A stretch of 54,670 nucleotides of DNA. Source: Litorimonas sp. Its GTDB lineage: Bacteria; Pseudomonadota; Alphaproteobacteria; Caulobacterales; Maricaulaceae. A program made the translations under genes and the position numbers. The stretch's first letter is position 1; every line of letters begins with the position of its first letter. The notes beneath the pieces were generated by a model. That model worked only from the letters and a program-made list of their open reading frames with translations. It was not told the DNA's origin and made no database searches. The DNA lies in assembly GCA_029936425.1 (NCBI GenBank), contig JAPYSU010000014.1, positions 13,095-67,764 of the forward strand. Reading direction: 5' to 3'. Positions 35,410-44,231 of this stretch are shown piece after piece.

Positions 35410-35526
35410 CCTGTCATTCCGCACAAGGCCGATAGGCCGCAGATGCGGAAGTTCGAGAGGTTGTGAGCCCTCTCTCAGTCCGTCCGCAACCTCTCGAACT
35501 TCCGCGACTACGCGCGGAATGACAGG
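35410..35526. repeat. Palindromic repeat, copy A (117 bp)
   Basis: Perfect 13-bp terminal inverted repeats (35410-35422, CCTGTCATTCCGC, with 35514-35526) enclose a perfect 19-bp stem (35445-35463 with 35487-35505). A TGAG/CTCA stem sits in the top loop, and a small GGCC/GGCC hairpin lies on the left shoulder. The same outline recurs at 38281-38399, so the two copies flank ppdK. It is likely a nonautonomous REP/MITE-type element. Confidence 0.82.
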
Positions 35527-35602
35527 ACAGAGAAAAGAACCTCATTTGGATGAAGGAATTGACAGCAGGCGTAAACGCCTGCTCCAGGCTGTTTAAGATC
35601 GT

Positions 35603-38254
35603 CTAGTGTGTCTCTCTTATGGCGGCCTGCGCTGCGGCCAGTCTCGCGATCGGCACACGATAAGGCGAGCAGGACACGTAATCGAGTCCGGCGCGGTGAC
35701 AGAACTCCACAGAGGCCGGGTCGCCGCCATGTTCGCCGCAAATGCCGAGCTTGATATTTTCGCGTGTCGAACGTCCCCGCTCAACAGCGATATCGATAAG
35801 GTCGCCAACCCCGTCCTGATCGAGCGTCACGAACGGGTCCTTTTCCATAATGCCCTGATTGACATAATCCGACAGGAACCGCCCGGCGTCATCGCGGGAC
35901 AAACCAAAGGTCGTTTGCGTCAGGTCATTCGTGCCAAAGGAGAAGAACTCGGCATATTCCGCAATATCAGCGGCCCGAAGCGCGGCGCGCGGCAATTCGA
36001 TCATCGTACCAATGCTGTAAGCCAGCGCCCCAACCTCCTCGGCAATCGCCTCGATTTTGCCCTTGAGGATTTCAAGTTCCTTGGCCGAGCTGACCAATGG
36101 AATCATGATTTCGGCCACTGGGGTAACGCCCGCTTCTTCGGAGACAAGTTTCTGCGCCTCGAAAATCGCCCTCGCCTGCATCTCGTAAATTTCCGGATAG
36201 GAAATACCGAGGCGGCAGCCGCGATGACCGAGCATTGGATTGCTTTCCTGCAAATCATTGGCGCGGTGCATCAACTCGCCGGCGGGCACGCCGAGACTCT
36301 CCGCAACGCTTTCAATATCGGCTTCGGAATGCGGCAGGAATTCGTGCAAAGGCGGATCGAGCAAACGAATGGTGCAAGGCCTGTCTTCCATAATCCGGAA
36401 AATCGCGGCGAAGTCATCGCGCTGAACCGGCAGGATTTTTGCCAGAGCCGCTTCGCGGTCTTCCTTATCTTCCGCCAAAATCATTTCGCGGAAATAGCCG
36501 AGACGGTCAGCTTCGAAGAACATGTGTTCCGTGCGGCAAAGACCGATGCCTTCGGCGCCGAAGTCTTTCGCGGTTTGAACGTCGAGCGGCGTTTCCGCAT
36601 TGGTGCGGATGCCGAGTTTTCTCGCCTCATCCGCCCATTTCATGACCTTGGCAAAATCACCAGACAGTTCCGGCTGCTGCATCTCGACCGCGCCGAGGAA
36701 AACTTGCCCGGTGGCCCCGTCCACGGTGACCGTCTCGCCTTTTTTGACGGTGCGGCCCATGACGGAAAAGCTCTCGGCTTTATAGTCGATGCGGATTTCT
36801 CCGGCCCCCGACACACATGGCCGGCCCATGCCGCGCGCGACCACGGCCGCGTGAGAGGTCATCCCGCCGCGCGCTGTAACAATCGCCTCGGCGGCGTGCA
36901 TGCCGTGAATATCTTCGGGCGAAGTTTCAATACGTACGAGGATGACTTTGTGTCCGGCTTTCTTGAGCGCTTCGGCTTCATCAGAGGAGAAAACGACTTC
37001 GCCAATCGCGGCGCCCGGAGACGCCGGAAGGCCCATGGCGATCATGTCTTTTTCGGCATCGGGATTGAGGGTCGGGTGCAAGAGTTGATCCAGACTGGCC
37101 GGCTCAAGGCGCAGCAGAGCTTCGTCGGTCGAAATCTGTCCGGCCTCCGCCATATCGACGGCAATTTTCAGCGCGGCTTTGGCGGTGCGTTTGCCCGTCC
37201 GGGTCTGGAGCATCCAGAGCGTGCCTTCTTCGACGGTAAATTCGATATCCTGCATATCGCGGTAATGCGCTTCGAGGGTCTCGAACGTTTCGGCGAGCTG
37301 CGCATAAGCCTCCGGAAGGGCCTCTTCCATACTCGGCAGCTCTTCTTCCATTTTTTCGCGCGACGCTTTGGTCAGGGTTTGCGGCGTGCGAATACCGGCC
37401 ACCACATCTTCGCCCTGAGCGTTCAAGAGGAACTCACCGTAATACCGGTTCTCACCTGTGGACGGGTCGCGGGTAAAGGCCACGCCGGTCGCAGAGGTGT
37501 CGCCCATATTGCCAAAGACCATGGCCTGAACATTCACGGCCGTGCCCCAGGCGGCAGGGATATCATTGAGGCGGCGATAGACAATTGCCCGCTCATTCAT
37601 CCAGGAGCCGAAGACCGCATCCACGGCGCCGTTGAGCTGTTCCATCGGGTCTTGCGGGAAGTCCTGCCCCAGCTCGCGCTTGGTGGCAGCCTTGAATTCG
37701 GTGATGACAGAATCCCAATCCATAGCCGTCATCTCTGTATCGAGCAGATAGCCTTGGGTGTCTTTGTGGTTTTCAATAATATCTTCGTAGATATGGTGAT
37801 GCACGCCGAGCACCACATCGGAATACATGGTGATAAAACGGCGGTAGCTATCCAGCGCAAATCGTCTGTCACCGGACAATTCGGCCAGCCCTTCGACGGT
37901 TTCGTCGTTCAGGCCGAGGTTCAGGACCGTGTCCATCATACCGGGCATAGAGGCGCGCGCGCCGGAACGGACAGAGACGAGAAGCGGATTTGAGGAGTCG
38001 CCGAATTTTTTGCCCGTCAGTTTTTCGATTTCTTTCAGGCCGTCGGCGATCTGATCATTCATATCCTCGGGATAGGTTTCGCCGTGATCGTAATAATAGG
38101 TACAGACATCGGTGGAGAGCGTGAAGCCCGGCGGAACCGGAAGACCCAGAGACGCCATTTCGGCGAGATTGGCGCCCTTGCCCCCTAAAAGGTTTTTCAT
38201 GGAAGTATCGCCTTCGGCAGAACCCCCGCCGAAATTGTAAACCCATTTTGTCAT
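35603..38254 (-). CDS. ppdK: Pyruvate, phosphate dikinase
   Basis: The 883-residue enzyme has the N-terminal ATP-grasp domain (KNLLGGKGANLAEMASLGLP), the central swivelling domain with the phospho-histidine in GGMTSHAAVVARGMG, and the C-terminal TIM barrel with the catalytic Cys in GICGEHGGDP. It interconverts pyruvate, ATP and Pi with phosphoenolpyruvate, AMP and PPi, supporting gluconeogenesis or glycolysis. Length and order are typical. It is monocistronic and bracketed by two copies of the same palindromic repeat, 27 bases before its start and 76 bases after its stop. Confidence 0.98.
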   Translation of the reverse strand: MTKWVYNFGGGSAEGDTSMKNLLGGKGANLAEMASLGLPVPPGFTLSTDVCTYYYDHGETYPEDMNDQIADGLKEIEKLTGKKFGDSSNPLLVSVRSGARASMPGMMDTVLNLGLNDETVEGLAELSGDRRFALDSYRRFITMYSDVVLGVHHHIYEDIIENHKDTQGYLLDTEMTAMDWDSVITEFKAATKRELGQDFPQDPMEQLNGAVDAVFGSWMNERAIVYRRLNDIPAAWGTAVNVQAMVFGNMGDTSATGVAFTRDPSTGENRYYGEFLLNAQGEDVVAGIRTPQTLTKASREKMEEELPSMEEALPEAYAQLAETFETLEAHYRDMQDIEFTVEEGTLWMLQTRTGKRTAKAALKIAVDMAEAGQISTDEALLRLEPASLDQLLHPTLNPDAEKDMIAMGLPASPGAAIGEVVFSSDEAEALKKAGHKVILVRIETSPEDIHGMHAAEAIVTARGGMTSHAAVVARGMGRPCVSGAGEIRIDYKAESFSVMGRTVKKGETVTVDGATGQVFLGAVEMQQPELSGDFAKVMKWADEARKLGIRTNAETPLDVQTAKDFGAEGIGLCRTEHMFFEADRLGYFREMILAEDKEDREAALAKILPVQRDDFAAIFRIMEDRPCTIRLLDPPLHEFLPHSEADIESVAESLGVPAGELMHRANDLQESNPMLGHRGCRLGISYPEIYEMQARAIFEAQKLVSEEAGVTPVAEIMIPLVSSAKELEILKGKIEAIAEEVGALAYSIGTMIELPRAALRAADIAEYAEFFSFGTNDLTQTTFGLSRDDAGRFLSDYVNQGIMEKDPFVTLDQDGVGDLIDIAVERGRSTRENIKLGICGEHGGDPASVEFCHRAGLDYVSCSPYRVPIARLAAAQAAIRETH

Positions 38255-38280
38255 TTGATTGGCCTCTAATCTCTCTTTTG

Positions 38281-38399
38281 CCTGTCATTCCGCACGGAGC
38301 GGAGCGGAGATGCGGAAGGTCGAGAGGAACAGAGCCCTTTACAAATCAGCTCACAAACTCTCGGCCTTCCGGGTTCCCTGCGGGCCCTGGAATGACAGG
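38281..38399. repeat. Palindromic repeat, copy B (119 bp)
   Basis: The ends CCTGTCATTCC (38281-38291) and its complement (38389-38399) match the first 11 bases of copy A's ends. The inner stem 38314-38326 with 38358-38370 has one G-U-type mismatch. The inner arm GGAAGGTCGAGAG is close to copy A's GGAAGTTCGAGAG, while the loops differ. It lies in the gap between ppdK's start and glyS's stop. Confidence 0.82.
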
Positions 38400-38406
38400 A
38401 TAAATG

Positions 38407-40704
38407 CTACCCATTAATCGCTTCAAAATCAGCAATCTGGCGCGCCGTATCACGAATTAAACCCAAAAGTCGAAGATTGTTTTCTTTGACAGCGCTGTCA
38501 GATGAAATAACCTGCACTTCGGTGAAAAAGGCGTCAATTGGAGCGCGTAATTCTGCTAAAGACAGCATCGCTTTTTCGAAATTCTCGCCTTCGAGAGCGG
38601 ATGAAATTTCCGTAGATGCGGTCTGGAGCGCATCGAACAATGCCGCGCCATGTTTGTCATCAGGGCGATTCGGTAAACCTTCCGGTAGATCGCCCTTCTT
38701 CGCTTCCGCTTTGAGGATATTCGCCGCCCGTTTATATCCGGCCAAGAGGTCCTCGCCCTCTTTCGTGTCGAGGAAGGATTGAAGTGCCTTCACGCGGTTG
38801 ACGATGGCCACGAGGTCGTCTTCCCCCAAAGCAAACACCGCATCAATGAGGTCATGGCGAATGCCTTGATCGCGGAGATAGACTTTCAAACGGTCAGCGA
38901 TGAAGTTTAGCAAACTTGTCGCAACCTGTTTTACCTGATCAATCCCGCGAGAACTTACCCAATGTTCAATCTGTTGATTATGGCTTTCAGAAAGCTCTTC
39001 AAGGCTTTCGACGAAGATATCGGAACTGATGAGTCCCTCTTGGCGAACAGATTTTAAATTTTCATACCGTTCGGCTGAGCCTGCCTCTACTGCGGCCTTA
39101 ACCGCCATGGAAAAGGAACGAGTCATTGCCCACCCCATAGAAAACCGAACATTATTCTCTATTAGCGTTCGTACAAAACCAAGAGCAGATCGTCTCAACG
39201 CAAATGGGTCTTTCGAACCAGTCGGCATTTCATTAATGATCCAAAAGCTCGATAAATTATACAGCTTATCCGCGAGGGCCACAGCCACGGCGACGGGATT
39301 GGCTGGCACCTCGTCACTCGGCCCTTTTGGTTTGTAATGATCTTCGATGGCCACAGCGATGTCCGGATCGCCGCCTTCGCGTTCATACATCAGGCGACCG
39401 ATTTGACCTTCGAGCGAGGTGAACTCGATGACCATCTGTGTGACCAAATCATTCTTGGCGAGCTTGGCCGCGGCTTCTGCCTTGTCGGGATCGGCCCCGA
39501 CCTTGGGCGCGAGCTCACGCGCAAGCGCCGCCACCCGCTCGGCCTTATCCTTGATAGTGCCGAGCTTCTTGTGAAACACAACCGTGTCGAGTTTGTCGTA
39601 ATAGTCTGCAAGCGATTTTTTCGCGTCCTCGGATTGGAAAAATTTCGCATCGGCGAGCCGCGCAGAGAGCACGCGAGAGTTGCCCGCCGCAATCGCTTTG
39701 CCGCCATCGGGCGCGTCCTGATTGGCGACCACAATAAAGTTTGGCGCCAACTCTCCAGTCTTTGGATTTCTGACCGCAAAGTATTTTTGGTGTGTCCGCA
39801 TGGACAGGCGAATAACCTCGCCGGGCAGCTCCAAAAAGCTCGGGTCCATATCGCCGAGAATGACCACAGGCCATTCGGCCAGACCCGCGACTTCCGAAAG
39901 AAGGCCTTCATCCTCGACCAGTTCTAAGCCCTTTTCCGCGCAAGCTTTCCGCGCCTGGTTAATAATTAATTCCTTACGATTATCATGGGAAAGAACTACA
40001 CGACCTTCGCCTTCGAGTAATTTAACATACGATTCGAAGTTATTGATTTTAAAAGGCCCCTTGCCATGCTTTCTGTGGCCTTCGGTCATGTCCCCTACTT
40101 TGACACCTGAAAAGTGTTTGTCCGGAAAACCTTGGCTAAACCCATCGACCACTACTCCATCTATAAGGCAAATCATTGACTTAATTGGCCTGACCCAACG
40201 GCTAGTGGACACACCGGACTTCATGGATTTTGGCCAAGGGAAATTTAGAACAATGTTGGGAACTAAAGTTCGTAAAATATTTATCAGAAGAGGGGCAGCT
40301 AATTTCCGAGTAGCTAAATAACTCACACCTTTGTTGTCTTCATGAAGCCTAATTTCATGACCTGTTTCTAGTCTCGTGACCAACATCAAATCTGGTTTCA
40401 TGTTTTTTAAAAGTGATAAGGATTTGTCATTTGTATCACCTAGACCACGTAAAAAGCCCTGAATCGCTTTATCAGCTGAACCGATCTTTGGCCCTCTACG
40501 TTCTTCTGTTTTAGGCTCTCCCTGATTAGGAACATCGGCAACAAAAACTAATCTTCTCGGACCAGAAAATGACTTTGCCTTTGTAACTGTTAAGCCAGCT
40601 TCAGTAAGACCGTCCGTCATCATTTTGGAAAAATCTTCCGCCGCGCGAACCTGCATCCGCGCCGGAATTTCTTCGGAGAATATTTCGAGAAGTAGCTCAG
40701 CCAT
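38407..40704 (-). CDS. glyS: Glycine-tRNA ligase beta subunit
   Basis: The 765-residue protein starts MAELLLEIFSEEIPARMQ, the family's N-terminus, and ends with the DALR-like anticodon-binding region. It is part of the alpha2beta2 bacterial glycyl-tRNA synthetase; beta binds tRNA and alpha activates glycine. The start ATG at 40704 shares its A with the glyQ stop TAA, a one-base overlap that implies translational coupling. An upstream in-frame start at 40713 lies inside glyQ and does not fit the family. Slightly longer than the E. coli protein (689) but usual for alphaproteobacteria. Confidence 0.97.
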   Translation of the reverse strand: MAELLLEIFSEEIPARMQVRAAEDFSKMMTDGLTEAGLTVTKAKSFSGPRRLVFVADVPNQGEPKTEERRGPKIGSADKAIQGFLRGLGDTNDKSLSLLKNMKPDLMLVTRLETGHEIRLHEDNKGVSYLATRKLAAPLLINILRTLVPNIVLNFPWPKSMKSGVSTSRWVRPIKSMICLIDGVVVDGFSQGFPDKHFSGVKVGDMTEGHRKHGKGPFKINNFESYVKLLEGEGRVVLSHDNRKELIINQARKACAEKGLELVEDEGLLSEVAGLAEWPVVILGDMDPSFLELPGEVIRLSMRTHQKYFAVRNPKTGELAPNFIVVANQDAPDGGKAIAAGNSRVLSARLADAKFFQSEDAKKSLADYYDKLDTVVFHKKLGTIKDKAERVAALARELAPKVGADPDKAEAAAKLAKNDLVTQMVIEFTSLEGQIGRLMYEREGGDPDIAVAIEDHYKPKGPSDEVPANPVAVAVALADKLYNLSSFWIINEMPTGSKDPFALRRSALGFVRTLIENNVRFSMGWAMTRSFSMAVKAAVEAGSAERYENLKSVRQEGLISSDIFVESLEELSESHNQQIEHWVSSRGIDQVKQVATSLLNFIADRLKVYLRDQGIRHDLIDAVFALGEDDLVAIVNRVKALQSFLDTKEGEDLLAGYKRAANILKAEAKKGDLPEGLPNRPDDKHGAALFDALQTASTEISSALEGENFEKAMLSLAELRAPIDAFFTEVQVISSDSAVKENNLRLLGLIRDTARQIADFEAING

Positions 40705-41624
40705 TATTGCCACGCCCGGTCAGCGACCGCCTCTTCACTTTGAACATGAGCCTCTGCGCAGCCCTTGGCCAGATCGCGAACGCGTTTGATATATTCCTGT
40801 CTCTGGGTCGGCGAGACCACACCTCTGGCATCCAGAAGGTTGAACAGATGAGACGCTTTTAGCGCGTGCTCATAAGCCGGTAGAGGAAGCGGTTTTTCGA
40901 GCGCTAAAAGATGCTTGCATTCCGCCTCCGCCATCTTGAATTTCTCCAAGATTTTATCCGTATCGGCATGCTCGAAATTATAGGTCGATTGCTGGACTTC
41001 GTTCTGATGAAAAACATCGCCGTAAAGCACTTCCGGCGTGCCATTTTTTTTATTCGCCTCGGTAAAAACGAGATCGTAAACATTTTCGACGCCCTGCACA
41101 TACATGGCGAGGCGCTCCAGTCCGTAAGTCAATTCGCCGGACACTTTTTCGACATCCATGCCGCCGACCTGCTGGAAATAGGTATATTGGCTGACTTCCA
41201 TCCCGTCGCACCAGACTTCCCAGCCAAGGCCCCAGGCCCCGACCGTCGGGTTTTCCCAATCATCCTCGACAAAGCGTATATCGTGCAAATCGCGGTTGAT
41301 GCCTATGGCGTCGAGAGAGCCGAGATAAAGCTCCTGAAAATTGGCCGGGTTCGGCTTCATGATGACCTGGAACTGGTAATAGTGCTGCAAGCGGTTTGGA
41401 TTGTCGCCATATCGGCCATCGGCCGGACGGCGCGACGGCTGGACATAGGCCACATTCCACGGCTTTGGGCCGAGAGACCGCAACACAGTCGCCGGGTGCA
41501 ACGTGCCGGCGCCGACTTCGGTATCAAAAGGCTGAAGTATCACGCAGCCCTGCTTCGCCCAATAATTTTGAAGCGTCAGGATAAGCCCCTGAAAAGAGAG
41601 CGTTTGAGCAGATTTATCGGACAT
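40704..41624 (-). CDS. glyQ: Glycine-tRNA ligase alpha subunit
   Basis: The 306-residue protein shows LTLQNYWAKQGCVILQPFDTE near the N-terminus, VAYVQPSRRPADGRYG and NRLQHYYQFQVIMKP. It forms the glycine- and ATP-binding class II core of the heterotetrameric glycyl-tRNA synthetase. It is the first gene of glyQS. Full length. Confidence 0.97.
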   Translation of the reverse strand: MSDKSAQTLSFQGLILTLQNYWAKQGCVILQPFDTEVGAGTLHPATVLRSLGPKPWNVAYVQPSRRPADGRYGDNPNRLQHYYQFQVIMKPNPANFQELYLGSLDAIGINRDLHDIRFVEDDWENPTVGAWGLGWEVWCDGMEVSQYTYFQQVGGMDVEKVSGELTYGLERLAMYVQGVENVYDLVFTEANKKNGTPEVLYGDVFHQNEVQQSTYNFEHADTDKILEKFKMAEAECKHLLALEKPLPLPAYEHALKASHLFNLLDARGVVSPTQRQEYIKRVRDLAKGCAEAHVQSEEAVADRAWQ

Positions 41625-41721
41625 AACGAAGCCAGTTTAATTTTTGCGAGACACTATTCATGCGCGGTTGAATTTCAACCCTTTAACGCTATTCGAACCA
41701 ATTGCTGATACACAAAGTCAC

Positions 41722-41832
41722 ATGAGACTTATAAATTCCATAAAATCTGCTCTCATGGCCCTGTTTGAGGGGGTAACGCCTCGGAGAAACAATTGGCCGA
41801 TAGAGAGTTTTGAAGACTGGACGCTCGAATAG
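41722..41832 (+). CDS. Possible small protein (36 residues), doubtful
   Basis: An open frame starting MRLINSIKSALMALFEGV and ending SFEDWTLE lies in the 222-base gap between glyQ and the DUF2007 gene, opposite in strand to both. Its composition is protein-like, with an amphipathic N-terminus. No Shine-Dalgarno is visible and the frame also runs further upstream from a TTG. I do not recognise it, and it may be chance. Confidence 0.25.
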   Translation: MRLINSIKSALMALFEGVTPRRNNWPIESFEDWTLE

Positions 41833-41846
41833 CCGATCCTTCGGAT

Positions 41847-42062
41847 CTATTGAAGGTCGCTCTCCAGCCCCGCGAGGGTTAGCGCGCGTCTTGCGGCTTC
41901 CACATCTTCTTTAATGACCATTAGTCGTTTGGGAATCATGATTCCCGGTTCAATGATGGACATATTCTGATCCATCACAAAGCATTCGATGGTGGCTTCT
42001 TTCAAAACCGCTTCGGCAAAACTGATAGTCGCCGGATTATTCGTTTTTATAATGGCTATCAT
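41847..42062 (-). CDS. DUF2007-type small signalling-like protein
   Basis: The 71-residue protein begins MIAIIKTNNPATISFAEAVL and contains ATIECFVMDQNMSI, VIKEDVEAARRAL and a short acidic end, which fits the DUF2007 (putative signal transducing protein) family. No enzymatic role is known for it. The start at 42062 follows the family start; the open frame extends further upstream but into non-conserved sequence. It is divergent from the prenyl synthase gene, with about 100 bases between the starts. That arrangement is common in alphaproteobacteria. Confidence 0.8.
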   Translation of the reverse strand: MIAIIKTNNPATISFAEAVLKEATIECFVMDQNMSIIEPGIMIPKRLMVIKEDVEAARRALTLAGLESDLQ

Positions 42063-42166
42063 TTCTGTGCTTTCTTCTGCAAAGCTGCCATGTGCGGCAC
42101 TAAAACCCTTGTGAGTAGCGCTAGCGCAGACTACATATAACGCCAAACAAAAAAGGCCGTATACGT

Positions 42167-43183
42167 GTGAGTGCACCCGCCACAGTTCGAAAAACACCCT
42201 CAGCCAAATCCCCGGCGGAAACGCTCTGGGACTTGGCGCGTGAGGATATGGCCGCCGTTGACGCTCTGATTCTGGATCGGATGCAAAGCCCTGTGGGTCT
42301 CATCCCCAATCTGGCGCAGCATTTGGTCGGCGCGGGCGGAAAGCGGCTGAGGCCGCTTCTGACCGTCTCAACGGCCGCCATGCTCGGCTATAAAGGCACA
42401 AGCCACCATAAATTGGCAGCCGCCGTTGAATTTATCCATTCCGCCACGCTTTTACATGATGATGTCGTGGATGAGAGCTCGCTCCGGCGCGGCAAAAAAC
42501 CCGCCAACCTCATTTGGGGCAATAGCGCGTCTATTTTGGTGGGGGACTTCCTATTTGCCCGGGCTTTCAACCTGATGGTCGAAACGGATTCTATGGAAGC
42601 TTTGGGTATTTTGTCCAACGCCTCTTCCGTCATTGCCGAAGGCGAAGTGCATCAGCTTGCCGCCTTGCGGAACCTAAAAATGACCGAGGCTGACTATATG
42701 TCGGTTATCAAAGCCAAGACGGCCGCCCTCTTCGCCGCCGCCACTGAAGTTGCCCCCGTTATCGCCGAACGCCCAGACGCAGAGCGGGCCGCGCTGCGGG
42801 ATTACGGCCTAAAACTGGGTCTTGCCTTTCAACTGGTCGATGACGCTCTGGATTATGGCGGGCTTGAAAGCGCGCTCGGTAAATCTGTCGGAGATGATTT
42901 CCGCGAAGGGAAAATGACGCTGCCGGTAATTCGCGCCCTGCAAACAGCTTCTGAGGAAGAACGCGCTTTCTGGCGCCGGGTCATTGTCGATCACGACCAG
43001 AAACCTGTCGATCTGGAAACGGCTGTCTCTTACCTTCGCTCCGCCGGTGCCTTGCAAAGCACAATGGAAATGGCGAAGCAATTTTCTGTGGACGCGCGAG
43101 AGGCGTTGATGGTCTTCGAGCCTTCCCCTTGGAGGGACACATTGGCGGATCTCGCCGATTATGTCGTGGAGCGAATTAGCTAA
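42167..43183 (+). CDS. ispB: Polyprenyl diphosphate synthase (octaprenyl/decaprenyl type)
   Basis: The 338-residue protein has the first Asp-rich motif in LLHDDVVDESSLRRG and the second in FQLVDDALDYGG, plus GGKRLRPLL, the standard trans-prenyltransferase set. It extends farnesyl diphosphate with isopentenyl diphosphate to make the ubiquinone side chain. The start is GTG at 42167 with AAAAGG upstream. Chain length cannot be set from these residues. The symbol is by family resemblance. The gene's end overlaps the converging GlcNAc-transferase-like gene by 8 bases. Confidence 0.92.
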   Translation: MSAPATVRKTPSAKSPAETLWDLAREDMAAVDALILDRMQSPVGLIPNLAQHLVGAGGKRLRPLLTVSTAAMLGYKGTSHHKLAAAVEFIHSATLLHDDVVDESSLRRGKKPANLIWGNSASILVGDFLFARAFNLMVETDSMEALGILSNASSVIAEGEVHQLAALRNLKMTEADYMSVIKAKTAALFAAATEVAPVIAERPDAERAALRDYGLKLGLAFQLVDDALDYGGLESALGKSVGDDFREGKMTLPVIRALQTASEEERAFWRRVIVDHDQKPVDLETAVSYLRSAGALQSTMEMAKQFSVDAREALMVFEPSPWRDTLADLADYVVERIS

Positions 43184-44231
43184 TTCGCGGAAGAAGTCGG
43201 CTGGCAATCACGTAGAGAACCGACACAGCAGCAATATTGATTGCAAAAAACACGGGCGACGAAATACGTCCGGACTGCACGGCAAAGATGGATATATTGG
43301 CAAAGACCAGCCCTAAAATGCTGTAAATCCATGTCACCTGCAGATGCGAAACCCCTTTTGTGATCAGCCGCTGATAAATGTGATCACGATGCGCGGTTAA
43401 CAAGTTCTGTTTGCGCTTCGCTCGGGAAGCCAGCGTCAGTAAAACATCTGCCAACAGAGGCAGAATTAAAAGCGGCCCCAAGAATAAGAGCCCTCCGCCA
43501 ACGGATATATTTGCAATTGAGAGGCTCGCGAGCGCAAAGACAAATCCTGCCAGCAAGGACCCCGTGTCGCCGAGAAAGATCGCCGCTATACGCCTTTGAT
43601 TATAGGGTAAGAAACCAAGAAATCCGGCAATCAAAACGCCGCATAGAAAGACGGACAAAACCGAGCCGCTACTCAGTCCTATCACTGCCAAGACAAAAGA
43701 CGCGATAACCAGTATATTGGTGACCAAGCCATTGGCTCCATCCATAAAGTTGACGGCATTGACGACGACGAAAACCCAGAGCGTGGCGCCGAGAAATCCG
43801 ATGATAGAGGGGATGGCGACTGAGCCTCCTTCCAACGGGAATGCCAGCAGGAACCCCACCGAATAGGCCCCCGCCCCGGATAAAATAACCATAATCCCGA
43901 ATTTGAGTTTTGCAGATAAGTGAAAAATGTCATCGCACAACCCCAACAGCCCCATGGCGAACACCAGAGATAGTATTTGAGGAAAGTTAGCCGGAAAATA
44001 CGGCAGTAAAAATGAATGCATCAGCGCCAAAGCCAGGGCGCAGATACCGTAAGCGGCAACAAGTCCTACGCCCCCTGCGGTTGGAGTCACGCCTCGATGA
44101 TTGCTTCTGGCGTTGGGCGTATCTCCCAAACCGGCCAGAACCATAAACCCCGTAACCGCAAGGCTGGTAAAAAGGCCCAGACCGGCCATATTTATAAATG
44201 GCCAAAGATGAGCCCACATCATATCACTCAT
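43176..44231 (-). CDS. Polyprenyl-phosphate sugar-1-phosphate transferase (WecA/MraY family)
   Basis: The 351-residue membrane protein has about 10-11 hydrophobic helices. Family signatures are a RSNHRGVTPTAGGVG loop, LCDDIFHLSAKLKF, VVNAVNFMDGANGLV and LGDTGSLLAGFVFAL. It transfers a sugar-1-phosphate from UDP-sugar to undecaprenyl phosphate, starting synthesis of O-antigen, enterobacterial-common-antigen-like or capsule glycans. The sugar is not readable. Its start overlaps the ispE stop by 8 bases, so it is coupled to isoprenoid precursor synthesis, and it converges on the polyprenyl synthase gene. Confidence 0.92.
   Translation of the reverse strand: MSDMMWAHLWPFINMAGLGLFTSLAVTGFMVLAGLGDTPNARSNHRGVTPTAGGVGLVAAYGICALALALMHSFLLPYFPANFPQILSLVFAMGLLGLCDDIFHLSAKLKFGIMVILSGAGAYSVGFLLAFPLEGGSVAIPSIIGFLGATLWVFVVVNAVNFMDGANGLVTNILVIASFVLAVIGLSSGSVLSVFLCGVLIAGFLGFLPYNQRRIAAIFLGDTGSLLAGFVFALASLSIANISVGGGLLFLGPLLILPLLADVLLTLASRAKRKQNLLTAHRDHIYQRLITKGVSHLQVTWIYSILGLVFANISIFAVQSGRISSPVFFAINIAAVSVLYVIASRLLPRIS

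Larger units (their letters stand above)
34537..35602. other. Gene-free region carrying repeats and a structured RNA
   Basis: No convincing gene was found in these 1066 bases. Short open frames here run through palindromes and the RNA and show no protein-like conservation. The region holds a 160-bp palindromic element (34779-34938), a structured RNA copy (about 35121-35380), a 117-bp palindromic repeat (35410-35526), and a small hairpin (35564-35583) next to the ppdK stop that lacks a T-run. The acylase promoter must lie near its left edge. Confidence 0.7.

Noticed and set aside
35564..35583. GCAGGCG/CGCCTGC hairpin as ppdK terminator
   Set aside because: The stem is good, but no T-run follows on the minus strand; I left it as a plain hairpin mentioned in the region entry.
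35606..37993. 795-codon plus-strand frame opposite ppdK
   Set aside because: It is the antisense shadow of a well-conserved enzyme gene with GC-biased third positions.
38314..38370. Inner stem of repeat B as a glyS or ppdK regulatory hairpin
   Set aside because: The same outline occurs in copy A in another setting, so a dispersed repeat explains it better.
40704..40713. Upstream start for glyS at 40713
   Set aside because: It lies inside glyQ; the ATG sharing its A with the glyQ stop gives the conserved family N-terminus.
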